This document shows, piece after piece, positions 8,715-17,690 of a stretch of DNA of 64,000 bases; positions within the stretch are counted from its first letter, which is position 1; each line of letters starts with the position of its first letter. The translations under genes were made by a program, and so were the position numbers. The stretch is from Exercitatus varius (GTDB taxonomy: Bacteria > Pseudomonadota > Gammaproteobacteria > Enterobacterales > Pasteurellaceae), in assembly GCF_029577735.1 (NCBI RefSeq), contig NZ_JARQTO010000002.1, forward strand, positions 124,001 to 188,000, given 5' to 3'. The notes under the pieces were generated by a model that saw only the letters and a list, made by a program, of their open reading frames with translations, did not search any database and had not been told where the DNA came from.

Positions 8715-11357
8715 ATGTCAGCAGATATGTCAGCCAAAAAATCGATTGATTATGATGATTTACAGGACATGGTGGCGTCAAATGATGCCGGGGGGCGCAC
8801 GCCTCGCGGTTTTGCCAAAAAACTCATTGTTGTCACCGCCATTCTGTGGTCCGTTTTTCAACTTTATTACACCTCGCCGCTGCCTTATTGGCTGCAGGAA
8901 GTGTTAACCCATCACGGGTGGGATATTAATGTGGTGGTGGACGACACCAAAGCGCGCTCTATTCATCTGGCGTTTGCTTTGTTTCTTGCGTATCTGTCGT
9001 TTCCGGCCTTCGCCACTTCACCTAAGCAGCATATTCCGACGCTCGACTGGATTCTAGCGGTGGGTGGCGCATTTTTAGGGGCGTATTATCTGTTTTTCTA
9101 TGAAGGATTAGTGAAACGTTTCGGTGCGCCGAATCTGCAGGATATTATTGCGGGCTGTTGCGGCGTGTTGTTATTGCTGGAAGCGACCCGTCGCAGTTTG
9201 GGCTTGCCGTTGGTGGTCATCGCCGTCGTGTTTTTGTTGTATAACTTTTTCGGCCAATATTTGCCGACGGATTGGATTATCAGCCATCGTTCCGGCTCGC
9301 TGTCTCAAATTGTCAACCAGCAATGGATTACTACGGAAGGCGTGTTCGGCGTGGCATTAGGGGTTTCGACCAAATACGTGTTCCTGTTCGTGTTGTTTGG
9401 CGCATTGCTGGATAAAGCGGGCGCCGGCAATTATTTTATTAAAACCGCCTTTGCTTATCTCGGACATTTAAGCGGTGGTCCGGCGAAAGCGGCGGTCGTC
9501 TCTTCCGCCTTAACCGGCTTGGTTTCGGGTTCTTCCATTGCCAATGTGGTGACGACCGGGACCTTCACGATTCCGATGATGAAACGTGTGGGCTTTACGC
9601 CGGAAAAAGCGGGCGCCGTTGAAGTCGCTTCTTCGGTAAACGGTCAGCTTATGCCGCCGGTCATGGGCGCCGCCGCCTTCCTGATGATCGAATACGTCAA
9701 TATGCCTTACAGCGAATTGATCGTTCATGCCTTTTTGCCGGCGCTTATTTCGTATATCGCCTTGGTTTATATCGTCCATATTGAAGCCTGCAAAATGGGG
9801 CTGAAAGGCCTGCCGAGAACCGATCCGCCAAAACCTCTGCTGATGGTGCTGATTCGTGTGCTGGCGTCGTTTCTGGTGATTTGCGTAACCTATTTTATTC
9901 TCGAATTTTGCTTAGGCTGGATTAAACGTGTGGCGCCCGATTTTTCGTTCCTGATTGTCAGCGTCTTATTATTTGCGGCATATTTATTGCTGATTCGCCG
10001 TGTGGCCCGCTTTCCGGATTTAGAACCGGATGATCCGAATGCCAAAATCGCCGTCTTGCCGTCCGTGAAGCCGACGGTTAATGCCGGTTTGCATTATTTG
10101 CTGCCGGTGGTGGTGTTAATGTGGTGTCTGATGATTGAACGTATGTCTCCGGGTTTGTCTGCGTTCTGGGGGACTTTGGCGTTGGGGATGATTTTACTGA
10201 CGCAACGTCCGCTGCTCAGCTTGTTCCGAAAAAATCACGAAAATCTGCCCGCACTTTTCCGTCAGGGGCTGCGGGAATTGATTGACGGTTTGGAAGCCGG
10301 CGCGCGAAATATGATCGGGATCGGTATTGCCACCGCGACCGCCGGTATTATCGTCGGTTCGGTGTCGCTGACGGGATTCGGCGTACAGCTGGCTAGTATC
10401 ATCGAATATCTGTCCATGGGCAATATTTTGTTGATGTTGATTTTGGTGGCGATATTCAGTTTGATTCTCGGAATGGGATTGCCGACCACAGCGAACTATA
10501 TTGTGGTGTCTTCGCTGATGGCGTTGGTGATTATTGAAGTGGGGAAACAAAACGGGCTCATCGTGCCGCTTATCGCCGTGCATATGTTCGTTTTCTATTT
10601 CGGGATTATGGCGGACGTCACGCCGCCGGTGGGTCTGGCGTCCTTTGCCGCTGCGGCAATTTCGGGCGGCAGTCCGATTAAAACCGGGGTGGAAGCCTTT
10701 TATTACAGCCTGCGTACCGCTATTTTACCGTTCCTGTTCATCTTCAATACGGATTTATTGCTGATTGATGTGGGCTGGGCGAAAGGCATATTGATTTTCG
10801 TCGTGGCGGTTATTGGGATTATGGCCTTTACCGCCGCCAGCATGGGGTATTTCTTCCGTTTCAACAAACGTTGGGAAACTCTGTTGCTGTTATTTGCCGC
10901 GTTTACGTTGTTCCGTCCGGGATATTTCATGCAGTATATTTCGCCGACGGAGCGGTATATCGAACCGGCGAAACTGGTGCAGGAAATCGGGCAAACGCCG
11001 GTGGGACAAAATCTCACCATTAAAGTGGCGGGTGTAAATCCTTACGGCAAGCCTATCGAATTTTATTCGCAACTTAGCGTTCCGGAAGGAAAAACAAGTG
11101 AAGAACGCTTGGAAAATCTTGGCTTAACCTTGCTGGATACCGGAGAAAAAATTGAAATTAACGGAGTTGAAACGCCAAAAATCCTGATTGATAATGTCAC
11201 CCTCGATTCGCCTGCGGCCAAAGCCGGTCTGAATTGGGATCAAACCGTTATCGAAGTGGCGGTGCCGCAAAATTCTTTAGCGAAAGAATGGATGTTTATT
11301 CCCGCTTTGTTATTGATTGCGGGCATTGTCTGGAATCAGCGCCGTCGTCCGGAATAG
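8715..11357 (+). CDS. TRAP transporter fused DctQM permease with C-terminal DUF3394
   Basis: Inner-membrane permease of the TAXI-type TRAP system, small (DctQ-like) and large (DctM-like) subunits fused in one chain of 880 aa. After about 45 polar residues come a DctQ-like helical block, then the DctM core with GLVSGSSIANVVTTGTFTIP, VNGQLMPPVMGAAAF and a repeat-like LGMGLPTTANYIVVSSL and MADVTPPVGLASFAA. The last 110 or so residues after the helices hold a soluble PDZ-like region (VTLDSPAAKAGL) matching DUF3394, closed by one more helix. ATG 8715 follows GGAAGGA; an in-frame GTG at 8613 would run through the upstream hairpin. Confidence 0.92.
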   Translation: MSADMSAKKSIDYDDLQDMVASNDAGGRTPRGFAKKLIVVTAILWSVFQLYYTSPLPYWLQEVLTHHGWDINVVVDDTKARSIHLAFALFLAYLSFPAFATSPKQHIPTLDWILAVGGAFLGAYYLFFYEGLVKRFGAPNLQDIIAGCCGVLLLLEATRRSLGLPLVVIAVVFLLYNFFGQYLPTDWIISHRSGSLSQIVNQQWITTEGVFGVALGVSTKYVFLFVLFGALLDKAGAGNYFIKTAFAYLGHLSGGPAKAAVVSSALTGLVSGSSIANVVTTGTFTIPMMKRVGFTPEKAGAVEVASSVNGQLMPPVMGAAAFLMIEYVNMPYSELIVHAFLPALISYIALVYIVHIEACKMGLKGLPRTDPPKPLLMVLIRVLASFLVICVTYFILEFCLGWIKRVAPDFSFLIVSVLLFAAYLLLIRRVARFPDLEPDDPNAKIAVLPSVKPTVNAGLHYLLPVVVLMWCLMIERMSPGLSAFWGTLALGMILLTQRPLLSLFRKNHENLPALFRQGLRELIDGLEAGARNMIGIGIATATAGIIVGSVSLTGFGVQLASIIEYLSMGNILLMLILVAIFSLILGMGLPTTANYIVVSSLMALVIIEVGKQNGLIVPLIAVHMFVFYFGIMADVTPPVGLASFAAAAISGGSPIKTGVEAFYYSLRTAILPFLFIFNTDLLLIDVGWAKGILIFVVAVIGIMAFTAASMGYFFRFNKRWETLLLLFAAFTLFRPGYFMQYISPTERYIEPAKLVQEIGQTPVGQNLTIKVAGVNPYGKPIEFYSQLSVPEGKTSEERLENLGLTLLDTGEKIEINGVETPKILIDNVTLDSPAAKAGLNWDQTVIEVAVPQNSLAKEWMFIPALLLIAGIVWNQRRRPE

Positions 11358-11366
11358 GAGCCGAAT

Positions 11367-11792
11367 ATGTATAAAAATTTATTGATTGCCATTGATTTAA
11401 ATAACCTTGATAGCGCGAAATATGTGGTGGACACTTGTTTGAAACTGACGGCGCACGAGGAGAATCCCGTATATCGGGTGGTGACGATTATCGAGCCGAT
11501 GGACGACAGTTTTATTTCCGCTTTTTTGCCGAAAAATTTTGATAAATCGGTGGTGGAAGAAGCCAACAAGGCGCTGCATACTTTTACGGAAGCCAGTTTT
11601 CCGAAAGGTGCGAAAGTGCAACATATTGTAGCGCACGGCACGATTTACGAAGAAATCAATCGTATTGCGGAAGAGAAAAACGTGGATCTTATCGTGATGC
11701 TTGCCAGCAGCAAACCCAATGCTGCGGGTCTGAGCACCAATACGGTGAAAGTGGCGCGGTTCTCGGATAAGCCGATATTGGTTTTGCGGTGA
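11367..11792 (+). CDS. UspA-family protein of the TRAP operon
   Basis: 141-aa universal-stress-type protein, probably cytoplasmic. It begins with the Usp start MYKNLLIAIDL and ends with the Usp strand KPILVLR, but lacks the G-2x-G-9x-G(S/T) nucleotide-binding loop (residues near 120-130 read ASSKPNAAGLSTNT). It may therefore be a non-ATP-binding member. It starts 9 bases after the permease stop with a GGAG site, so is translationally close to it. A Usp protein (TeaD) regulates the TRAP transporter TeaABC in Halomonas; a similar role here is an inference. Confidence 0.82.
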   Translation: MYKNLLIAIDLNNLDSAKYVVDTCLKLTAHEENPVYRVVTIIEPMDDSFISAFLPKNFDKSVVEEANKALHTFTEASFPKGAKVQHIVAHGTIYEEINRIAEEKNVDLIVMLASSKPNAAGLSTNTVKVARFSDKPILVLR

Positions 11793-11795
11793 TCC

Positions 11796-11836
11796 AAGTG
11801 CGGTCAAAAATTCTTTCGTTTTTTTGACCGCACTTT
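11796..11836 (+). terminator. Uptake-signal hairpin between the UspA-like gene and binding protein 2
   Basis: AAGTGCGGTCAAAAA (11796-11810) pairs with TTTTTTGACCGCACTT; the stem carries its own T run on the 3' arm. It probably acts as a terminator or attenuator before the second binding-protein gene. Confidence 0.6.
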
Positions 11837-11890
11837 TACTGATTTTCATCAAGCGTTTCCCGATAAGCGCAGTTTAAGAAGGACGTATTC

Positions 11891-12838
11891 ATGAAAAAAT
11901 TCGCGAAGTTTACCCTGTGGGCGGGATTGTTGTTAACGGCGTCGGTGCAGGCGAAAGACGCTGTGACGATCGGCACGGGCGGGCAAACGGGTGTTTATTA
12001 TGTGGCGGGGCAGTCCATTTGCCAGTTGGTGAATCGTTACGACGATTTGGTCTGTAAAGCCCCCTCTACCGGCGCTTCATTAGCCAATTTGGACGCCATC
12101 GCCGATCAATCTCTGGATATGGGCATTGTGCAATCGGATTGGCAATATCACGCCTATCACGGTTCGGATGTCTTTGCCGGCAGAGCTAATCCGAAATTGC
12201 GCGCGGTGTTTTCCTTGCATGCGGAACCTTTTACCGTGATGGCGCGAGACGATGCTAAAATCACCGCTTTTGACGACATCAAAGGCAAACGGATAAATAT
12301 CGGTGATGCGGGTTCAGGAACACGCGCCACGATGAATGTGATTATGCAGGCGAAAGGCTGGACGAACGATGACTTCCGCATGGTAACGGAATTGCAGCCG
12401 GGCGAACTTGCCGGCGTGATTTGTCGTAATTATCTGGATGTCATTACTTACAGCGCGGGCAATCCGAACGGCACTTTTAAAGAGGCTGCCAACGAATGTG
12501 AAACTCATTTAGTGCCGGTAACCGGTGCGGAAATTGATAAATTGGTGGCGGAATATCCTTATTATGCCAAAGCGGTTATTCCGGCTAAAACTTATAAAGG
12601 AACGGATAATCCGGTGGAAACTTTCGGGGTTTACGCCACGTTGGTGACATCGGAAGAGGTGCCGGCGGACAAAGTGTATGCCGTGGTAAAAGCGGTTTTT
12701 GACAATTTCGATCGTTTCAAACGCACTCACCCGGCGTTTGCTCACCTCAGCAAGGAAGAGATGATTCGCAATGCTTTGTCGGCGCCGTTACATGAGGGCG
12801 CGGCGCGTTATTATCGCGAACAGGGTTGGCTAAAATAA
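11891..12838 (+). CDS. TAXI-family TRAP transporter solute-binding protein, paralogue 2
   Basis: Second periplasmic binding protein of the cassette, 315 aa, with signal peptide (MKKFAKFTLWAGLLLTASVQA) and the same TIGTGGQTGVYYVAGQSIC signature. The last 91 residues match paralogue 1 at 77 positions by direct count (about 85%); the N-terminal half is more divergent and five residues shorter around the first binding loop. It follows AGGA with 6-base spacing. Because only one permease is present, the two proteins probably share it and widen or tune its substrate range; the ligand is unknown. Confidence 0.9.
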   Translation: MKKFAKFTLWAGLLLTASVQAKDAVTIGTGGQTGVYYVAGQSICQLVNRYDDLVCKAPSTGASLANLDAIADQSLDMGIVQSDWQYHAYHGSDVFAGRANPKLRAVFSLHAEPFTVMARDDAKITAFDDIKGKRINIGDAGSGTRATMNVIMQAKGWTNDDFRMVTELQPGELAGVICRNYLDVITYSAGNPNGTFKEAANECETHLVPVTGAEIDKLVAEYPYYAKAVIPAKTYKGTDNPVETFGVYATLVTSEEVPADKVYAVVKAVFDNFDRFKRTHPAFAHLSKEEMIRNALSAPLHEGAARYYREQGWLK

Positions 12839-12874
12839 TTCTGACGGTATAATGTCAGGCATTTTGTGGTTGCA

Positions 12875-12912
12875 ATCGTGTTTTTTCGTCGGAAAAAACA
12901 CGATTTTACTTT
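12875..12912 (+). terminator. Terminator between the TRAP cassette and rluA
   Basis: A 12-bp stem centred on CGTGTTTTTTC / GAAAAAACACG with a short GTCG-type loop, followed by TTTTACTTTTTT. It ends 10 bases before the rluA start. A TATAAT box (12848-12853) with TTGGCT 16 bases upstream lies before it. Confidence 0.7.
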
Positions 12913-12921
12913 TTTATTATT

Positions 12922-13581
12922 ATGGCATTAATTGAATACAATCCGCCCCAAACGCCCTATTTGAACGTTGTTTATCACGATAATCACATGCTTGTGCTGA
13001 ACAAACCCAGCGGGCTATTGTCCGTACCGGGCAATCAGCCGCAGTATTATGACAGCGCCATGAGCCGCGTGAAAGAAAAATACGGATTTTGCGAACCCGC
13101 TCACCGCCTGGATATGGCAACCAGCGGCATTATTCTGTTCGCCATGAGCAAACTGGCGGACAGCGAGCTGAAACGTCAGTTTCGCGAACGGCAAACGAAA
13201 AAATTTTATCAGGCGTTGGTGTGGGGACATGTTAAACCGGACAGCGGCACAGTGAATTTGCCGCTGATTTGCGATTGGGAAAACCGCCCGCGCCAGCGCA
13301 TTGATTTCAATTCGGGCAAAAGTGCGGTCACAAAATTTGAAGTTTTAGAACGTTTGCCGAATAACAGCACGCGGGTGAAGTTAACGCCGATTACCGGCCG
13401 TTCCCACCAATTACGCTTACATATGCTGGCGTTAGGACATCCTATTTTAGGCGACAAGTTCTATGCTCATCCGCAGGCGAAAGCCATGGCGCCGCGTTTG
13501 TATCTGCATGCGGAAAGCTTAACCGTTAATCATCCCGTTACGGGAGAATCCATAAGCTTTCATTGCCCGGCGGATTTTTAA
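12922..13581 (+). CDS. rluA: Dual-specificity pseudouridine synthase RluA
   Basis: Isomerises U746 in 23S rRNA and U32 in several tRNAs to pseudouridine. 219 aa, identical in length to E. coli RluA and collinear with it. The catalytic aspartate sits in AHRLDMATSG (about residues 60-69); ITGRSHQLRLHMLALGHPIL near 160 is also diagnostic. The N-terminus (MALIEYNPPQ) matches the family, so the start is firm although no Shine-Dalgarno sequence is visible and a terminator-like hairpin ends 10 bases upstream. An in-frame uptake signal (13320-13328) encodes KSAV. Confidence 0.95.
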   Translation: MALIEYNPPQTPYLNVVYHDNHMLVLNKPSGLLSVPGNQPQYYDSAMSRVKEKYGFCEPAHRLDMATSGIILFAMSKLADSELKRQFRERQTKKFYQALVWGHVKPDSGTVNLPLICDWENRPRQRIDFNSGKSAVTKFEVLERLPNNSTRVKLTPITGRSHQLRLHMLALGHPILGDKFYAHPQAKAMAPRLYLHAESLTVNHPVTGESISFHCPADF

Positions 13582-13600
13582 TCAAAACCGCGTAGGCGAA

Positions 13601-14659
13601 TTAAAAACCTAATTGCCGCAGTTGCGCAATAACCGCGTCCGCCTGAATTTTCGCCATCAGATTCGGCGTTTTCAGTTTGGTCGCCCAAGGCAGTTCTGAG
13701 GAAGGTTTGCCGAATTCCTTGCGGGCATTTTGTTCGTAAACGGACACCACGTTCGCCAAGTTATGATAAGGCCCGGTGCGCCAAGGGTTATGATAAGCGT
13801 ATAAACCGATAACCGGCGTGCCCGTCATGGTAGCAATGTGTGCCGGCCCGCTATCCGGCGCGATAACCGCATCTGCTTGTGCGATCAGCGCGACCAATTC
13901 CGCTAAACTGGTTTTTCCGCAAGCGTTTGTCGGCTGAAAATCGCAAAGTGCGGTAATTTTTTCCATCATTTTTACTTCGCGAGGCGCCGCCGAACCGCAA
14001 AGTACGACGTGCATGTTGCGGGAATGGGCATAATTCGCTACCGTCGCATAGCCTTCCGGCGACCAGTCTTTTTCCGCTTTGCTTGAACAAGGGGCGATAA
14101 TCAGATTTTTCTGATTTGCGCTTAAAAACGCCCGCACTTTTTCATTGGCTTGCGGCGGCAGGGTTAACGACCAGCGCGGGGCGAACGGCGGCACGCCGAT
14201 TTCCTGCGCGAAGGCCATAAAACCGTCGAGCACATGAGGACTCCGCGGATCCTGAATGCGATGATTAACAAAAAATTTCTGTCCTTCCCGGCTGCGTTTT
14301 TCGCCGAAACCGATTTTATATTTGGCTTTAATGCCAAGGGACAGCACAGACGCTCGCACTGCGGTCTGCATATTGAGCAATGCGTCAAATCGTTGATTTT
14401 TCAGCTTTTTCCATAAAGCCAACAAGCCTTTCCAACCGCTTTTCTTATCGTACACTTCAAAATGAATGCCCGTTGACACGGCGGATAACAAAGCGTTTTC
14501 CGCTTTTCCGACGATCCAGGTTATTTCGCATTTCGGATAGAACCGTTGAATTTCCTGCACTACGGCTAAAGCGTGGGTAACGTCGCCGATAGCGGAAAGG
14601 CGCAGGATGCAGATGGATTCGGGCGGATTATCGGAACTGAATAACGGTTTGCGAGGCAT
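13601..14659 (-). CDS. opsX: LPS core heptosyltransferase OpsX
   Basis: Glycosyltransferase family 9 enzyme that adds the first heptose to the single KDO of the Haemophilus-type LPS core; cytoplasmic face of the inner membrane. 352 aa. The N-terminal half contains ILRLSAIGDVTHAL; the donor-binding half contains APCSSKAEKDWSPEGYA and the GT9 loop APDSGPAHIATMTGTPVIGLY. ATG 14659 is preceded by AGGA; an in-frame ATG 17 codons upstream reaches into the divergent kdkA leader and has no ribosome site. The divergent kdkA neighbour is the same pairing as in H. influenzae. Confidence 0.9.
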   Translation of the reverse strand: MPRKPLFSSDNPPESICILRLSAIGDVTHALAVVQEIQRFYPKCEITWIVGKAENALLSAVSTGIHFEVYDKKSGWKGLLALWKKLKNQRFDALLNMQTAVRASVLSLGIKAKYKIGFGEKRSREGQKFFVNHRIQDPRSPHVLDGFMAFAQEIGVPPFAPRWSLTLPPQANEKVRAFLSANQKNLIIAPCSSKAEKDWSPEGYATVANYAHSRNMHVVLCGSAAPREVKMMEKITALCDFQPTNACGKTSLAELVALIAQADAVIAPDSGPAHIATMTGTPVIGLYAYHNPWRTGPYHNLANVVSVYEQNARKEFGKPSSELPWATKLKTPNLMAKIQADAVIAQLRQLGF

Positions 14660-14732
14660 AAGGCTTCCTAATATTTTGCGGTTGCCGGTTATTTTAAAGT
14701 AGAATAGCACGATATGCTACAAGGAGTTGAAA

Positions 14733-15470
14733 ATGCTCGAAGTTCGACAAAACCATTGTTTTTATCTGTTTAACTGGGATGAACCTTATGAGGAACAGAG
14801 CCGTTTTTTTTCGCCCGAATTCTGGCAGGAACAGGATCGTATTCTGGGTTCGGCGCAGGGGCGGGGAACCACGTGGTTTTTGCGGACGGCCGATTTGTTC
14901 GGCGTGAATGCCGCGTTGCGTCATTATTATCGCGGCGGCTTCTGGGGCAAAATCAATAAAGATCGTTATACTTTCACCTCGTTGGAACGAACCCGTAGTT
15001 TTGCGGAATTCCGTTTGTTGCAGCGTCTTTATCAGGCGGGGCTGCCGGTGCCGAAGCCGTTGGCGGCGAAAGTGGAAAAGCTGCCTTTAGGCGGATACCG
15101 GGCGGATATTCTGACGGAAAAGATCGAAAATGCTCAAGATTTGACCGCACTTTTGCAAACGCAAACTTTGTCGGACGCTGCATGGCGCCAAATTGGCGGG
15201 CTGATTCGTCATTTACATGATTTACAAATCTGTCATACGGATTTAAACGCGCATAATATTTTGGTGCAACAGTCTGGAGCGCAGGAAAAATATTGGCTGT
15301 TGGATTTCGATAAGTGCGGTCAAAAATCGGAAGATTTTTGGAAAGCGCAAAATCTGGCGCGCTTGAAACGTTCTTTTTTGAAGGAAACGGAACGGATGGG
15401 AATTCGTTTCACGGAGGAAAATTGGACGATGTTGCTGCAAGGTTACGGAGTTAAATCCTTGCAGGCATAA
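14733..15470 (+). CDS. kdkA: 3-deoxy-D-manno-octulosonic acid (KDO) kinase
   Basis: Phosphorylates the single KDO of lipid A precursors at O-4; membrane-associated. 245 aa. The kinase catalytic loop HTDLNAHNILV (about residues 168-178) and metal-binding LLDFDK (about 192-197) are intact. ATG 14733 follows AAGGAG by 6 bases; an in-frame TTG two codons earlier overlaps that site and is rejected. Two in-frame uptake signals occur (15144 encoding LTAL, 15312). It is divergent from opsX, which glycosylates the same KDO. Confidence 0.92.
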   Translation: MLEVRQNHCFYLFNWDEPYEEQSRFFSPEFWQEQDRILGSAQGRGTTWFLRTADLFGVNAALRHYYRGGFWGKINKDRYTFTSLERTRSFAEFRLLQRLYQAGLPVPKPLAAKVEKLPLGGYRADILTEKIENAQDLTALLQTQTLSDAAWRQIGGLIRHLHDLQICHTDLNAHNILVQQSGAQEKYWLLDFDKCGQKSEDFWKAQNLARLKRSFLKETERMGIRFTEENWTMLLQGYGVKSLQA

Positions 15471-15494
15471 AAAACTCTACCGCTAGGGTAGAGT
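15468..15494 (-). terminator. Terminator of hup
   Basis: On the minus strand an 8-bp stem ACTCTACC / GGTAGAGT with a 5-base loop runs into TTTTTT, 24 bases after the hup stop. The T run overlaps the kdkA stop codon on the other strand. Confidence 0.8.
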
Positions 15495-15517
15495 CTTGAA
15501 ATCCGTCAGATCAAAGA

Positions 15518-15793
15518 TTAGCCGTTAACTTCGTCTTTTAATGCTTTACCTGCTACGAATGCAGGCGCTTTTGATGCGGCGATTTTGATTTCGGCACCGG
15601 TTTGCGGGTTACGACCGACACGCGCTTTACGTGCGTTCACTTTGAATGTACCAAAGCCGATTAATTGTACTGCTTCGCCTTTTTTCAAGCTTGCAGTGAT
15701 TGCGTTTAAAGTTGCTTCTAATGCTGCTTTTGCATCTTTTTTCGTTAAGCTTGCCGCACTTGCAATAGCATCAATTAAATCCGTTTTGTTCAT
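15518..15793 (-). CDS. hupA: DNA-binding protein HU
   Basis: Nucleoid-associated, dimeric DNA-bending protein, 91 aa. The whole HU fold is visible: MNKTDLIDAIA, the signature GFGTFKVNARKARVGRNPQT (about residues 46-65) forming the beta arm, and the closing helix. A single HU gene of this kind is typical of Haemophilus. It is last in a block that in E. coli reads nudC-hemE-nfi-yjaG-hupA, so alpha-type HU is favoured by position. The ribosome site is AAGG, 10 bases upstream. Confidence 0.95.
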   Translation of the reverse strand: MNKTDLIDAIASAASLTKKDAKAALEATLNAITASLKKGEAVQLIGFGTFKVNARKARVGRNPQTGAEIKIAASKAPAFVAGKALKDEVNG

Positions 15794-15943
15794 AAATGAG
15801 TACCTTCTTTATTGTATTTGAACTTAGTTCTTTACCTGGTGGGGTAAAGTCTTAACATTAAGTTATAACTGTTGAACAGCATGCATAGCTTAATCTAACT
15901 TTTCCAGAAAGCAAAGCGTAATTATGCAATTTTTTGTAAATTT

Positions 15944-16528
15944 TTAGATTTCAATCCCAATATTTGAAACTCCGGTCGTCCGGATTTCATTTTTCAGGTC
16001 TAAAATTACGCTAATATTGCGTTCTTCGCATTCGTTTAAAGTCCGATAGATTTGCCATTGCACATCCAACTCGTCTGTAATTTCGACCGCATTTTTTAAA
16101 TCTTGTTCATTAAAATTTCGATTTTCTTGCGTTTCCAACACTGTAATGACGGTTTGAATGGAAAGCTGACTGACGCGAACCGCATGTTCCAGACAGAAAC
16201 CCGCAATCAGGCCGTGCAGCAGTTCGGATAAGGCTTCGCAGGCATCTAACGCGGGCACTACGCCGAAGAATTCATAATCGTTGACATCGGGAATAATATT
16301 TTCCAGCTTTTCCAGTTGGTTTTCGAAATTAATTTTGGCGCCTTTCACGGTGAGAGATTCCCACACCAGATTCAAAATATTTTGATAAATCTTGGCATTT
16401 TCCGCTTGTTCGGTAACCTGGCAGAACAGCTGATAATTCGGATACATCCGTTCGCACAGGCACGCCATGAACGTGAGATGCTGCCAGGTTTCAAAATGTT
16501 CCAGCCGTTTGTGAATCGGATTTCTCAT
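15944..16528 (-). CDS. yjaG: YjaG family protein (DUF416)
   Basis: Conserved cytoplasmic protein of unknown function, 194 aa, the usual length. Predicted to be mostly helical and acidic; the hydrophobic core LTFMACLCERMYPNY near residue 18 is typical of the family. It starts after AAGGA, 9 bases past the hemE stop, so is probably cotranscribed with hemE. Its place between hemE and hup is conserved in gamma-proteobacteria. Confidence 0.85.
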   Translation of the reverse strand: MRNPIHKRLEHFETWQHLTFMACLCERMYPNYQLFCQVTEQAENAKIYQNILNLVWESLTVKGAKINFENQLEKLENIIPDVNDYEFFGVVPALDACEALSELLHGLIAGFCLEHAVRVSQLSIQTVITVLETQENRNFNEQDLKNAVEITDELDVQWQIYRTLNECEERNISVILDLKNEIRTTGVSNIGIEI

Positions 16529-16537
16529 AGCGCGTCC

Positions 16538-17602
16538 TTATTTATGATAGGCTTTGGAATATGCATGAACGGCATCCACGAAAATTTTCGGGTTTTCCAC
16601 CGGTACATCCTGATGAATGCCGTGTCCCAGATTGAACACATGTCCGCTGCCGTTGCCGAAATCCGCTAAAATAGACCGCACTTCCTGTTGGATACGTTTC
16701 GGCTGCGCATATAAAACCGAAGGATCCATATTGCCCTGCAGCGCCACTTTGTGGCCGATTCTGGCTTTTGCTTCCGCTAAGTTGACCGTCCAATCCACAC
16801 CGACGGCGTCACAACCGCTGTTTGCGATTTGTTCCAACCACAAACCGCCGCCTTTGGTGAAAAGGGTAACCGGCACTTTGCGCCCTTCGTTTTCGCGGAT
16901 TAAACCGGCGACGATTTTCTGCATATATTGCAGGGAAAAATCAAGATAATCGCGATGCGCCAACACGCCACCCCAGGTGTCGAACACCATCACCGCTTGC
17001 GCGCCGGCCTTAATTTGGGCGTTCAGATATAAAATTACCGCTTCGCTGACTTTCTCCAGTAATTTATGCAAGGTTTGCGGATCGCTGTACATCATTTTTT
17101 TGATTTTGGTGAAGGTTTTGCTGGAGCCGCCTTCTACCATGTAAGTGGCTAATGTCCATGGGCTGCCGGAAAAGCCGATTAACGGCACCTCGCCGTGCAG
17201 TTCGCGACGAATGGTGCGCACCGCGTTAATCACGTATTGTAACTCCGTTTCGGGATCCGGAATCGGCAGGTTTTTCACCATTGCCGCATTTTCGACGGGA
17301 CGGGCGAATTTCGGCCCTTCGCCTGCACCGAAGCTTAAACCGAGTCCCATGGCGTCCGGCACGGTTAAAATATCGGAAAACAAAATAGCGGCGTCCAGAT
17401 CGTAACGGCGCAGCGGTTGCAGCGTGACTTCACAGGCTAACTCCGCATTGCGGCATAAAGACATAAAATCGCCCGCCTGTGCGCGGGTGGCTTTATATTC
17501 CGGCAGATAACGTCCCGCCTGGCGCATCATCCATACCGGCGTGCAATCTACCGGTTCGCGCAATAGGGCGCGGAGGTAACGATCGTTTTTTAATCGGCTC
17601 AT
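16538..17602 (-). CDS. hemE: Uroporphyrinogen decarboxylase
   Basis: Converts uroporphyrinogen III to coproporphyrinogen III in haem synthesis; cytoplasmic. 354 aa, same as E. coli. The two family signatures are intact: PVWMMRQAGRYLPEY near residue 21 and GFSGSPWTLATYMVEGG near 144. A GGAA ribosome site precedes ATG 17602. The gene is full length, which is notable because H. influenzae needs exogenous haem. An uptake signal (16675-16683) lies inside the coding region. Confidence 0.96.
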   Translation of the reverse strand: MSRLKNDRYLRALLREPVDCTPVWMMRQAGRYLPEYKATRAQAGDFMSLCRNAELACEVTLQPLRRYDLDAAILFSDILTVPDAMGLGLSFGAGEGPKFARPVENAAMVKNLPIPDPETELQYVINAVRTIRRELHGEVPLIGFSGSPWTLATYMVEGGSSKTFTKIKKMMYSDPQTLHKLLEKVSEAVILYLNAQIKAGAQAVMVFDTWGGVLAHRDYLDFSLQYMQKIVAGLIRENEGRKVPVTLFTKGGGLWLEQIANSGCDAVGVDWTVNLAEAKARIGHKVALQGNMDPSVLYAQPKRIQQEVRSILADFGNGSGHVFNLGHGIHQDVPVENPKIFVDAVHAYSKAYHK

Positions 17603-17690
17603 GCTGTTTCCTTAAAAAATCTTCAAAAAACTGACCGCACTTTGCGGTAAAGCGCGGTCATTATAAAGGGAATTTCGAGGGTTTGCGATC

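Noticed and set aside
15794..15943. tRNA or small RNA gene in the hup upstream gap
   Set aside because: No cloverleaf, and no strong stem with a T run seen; likely the hup promoter region.
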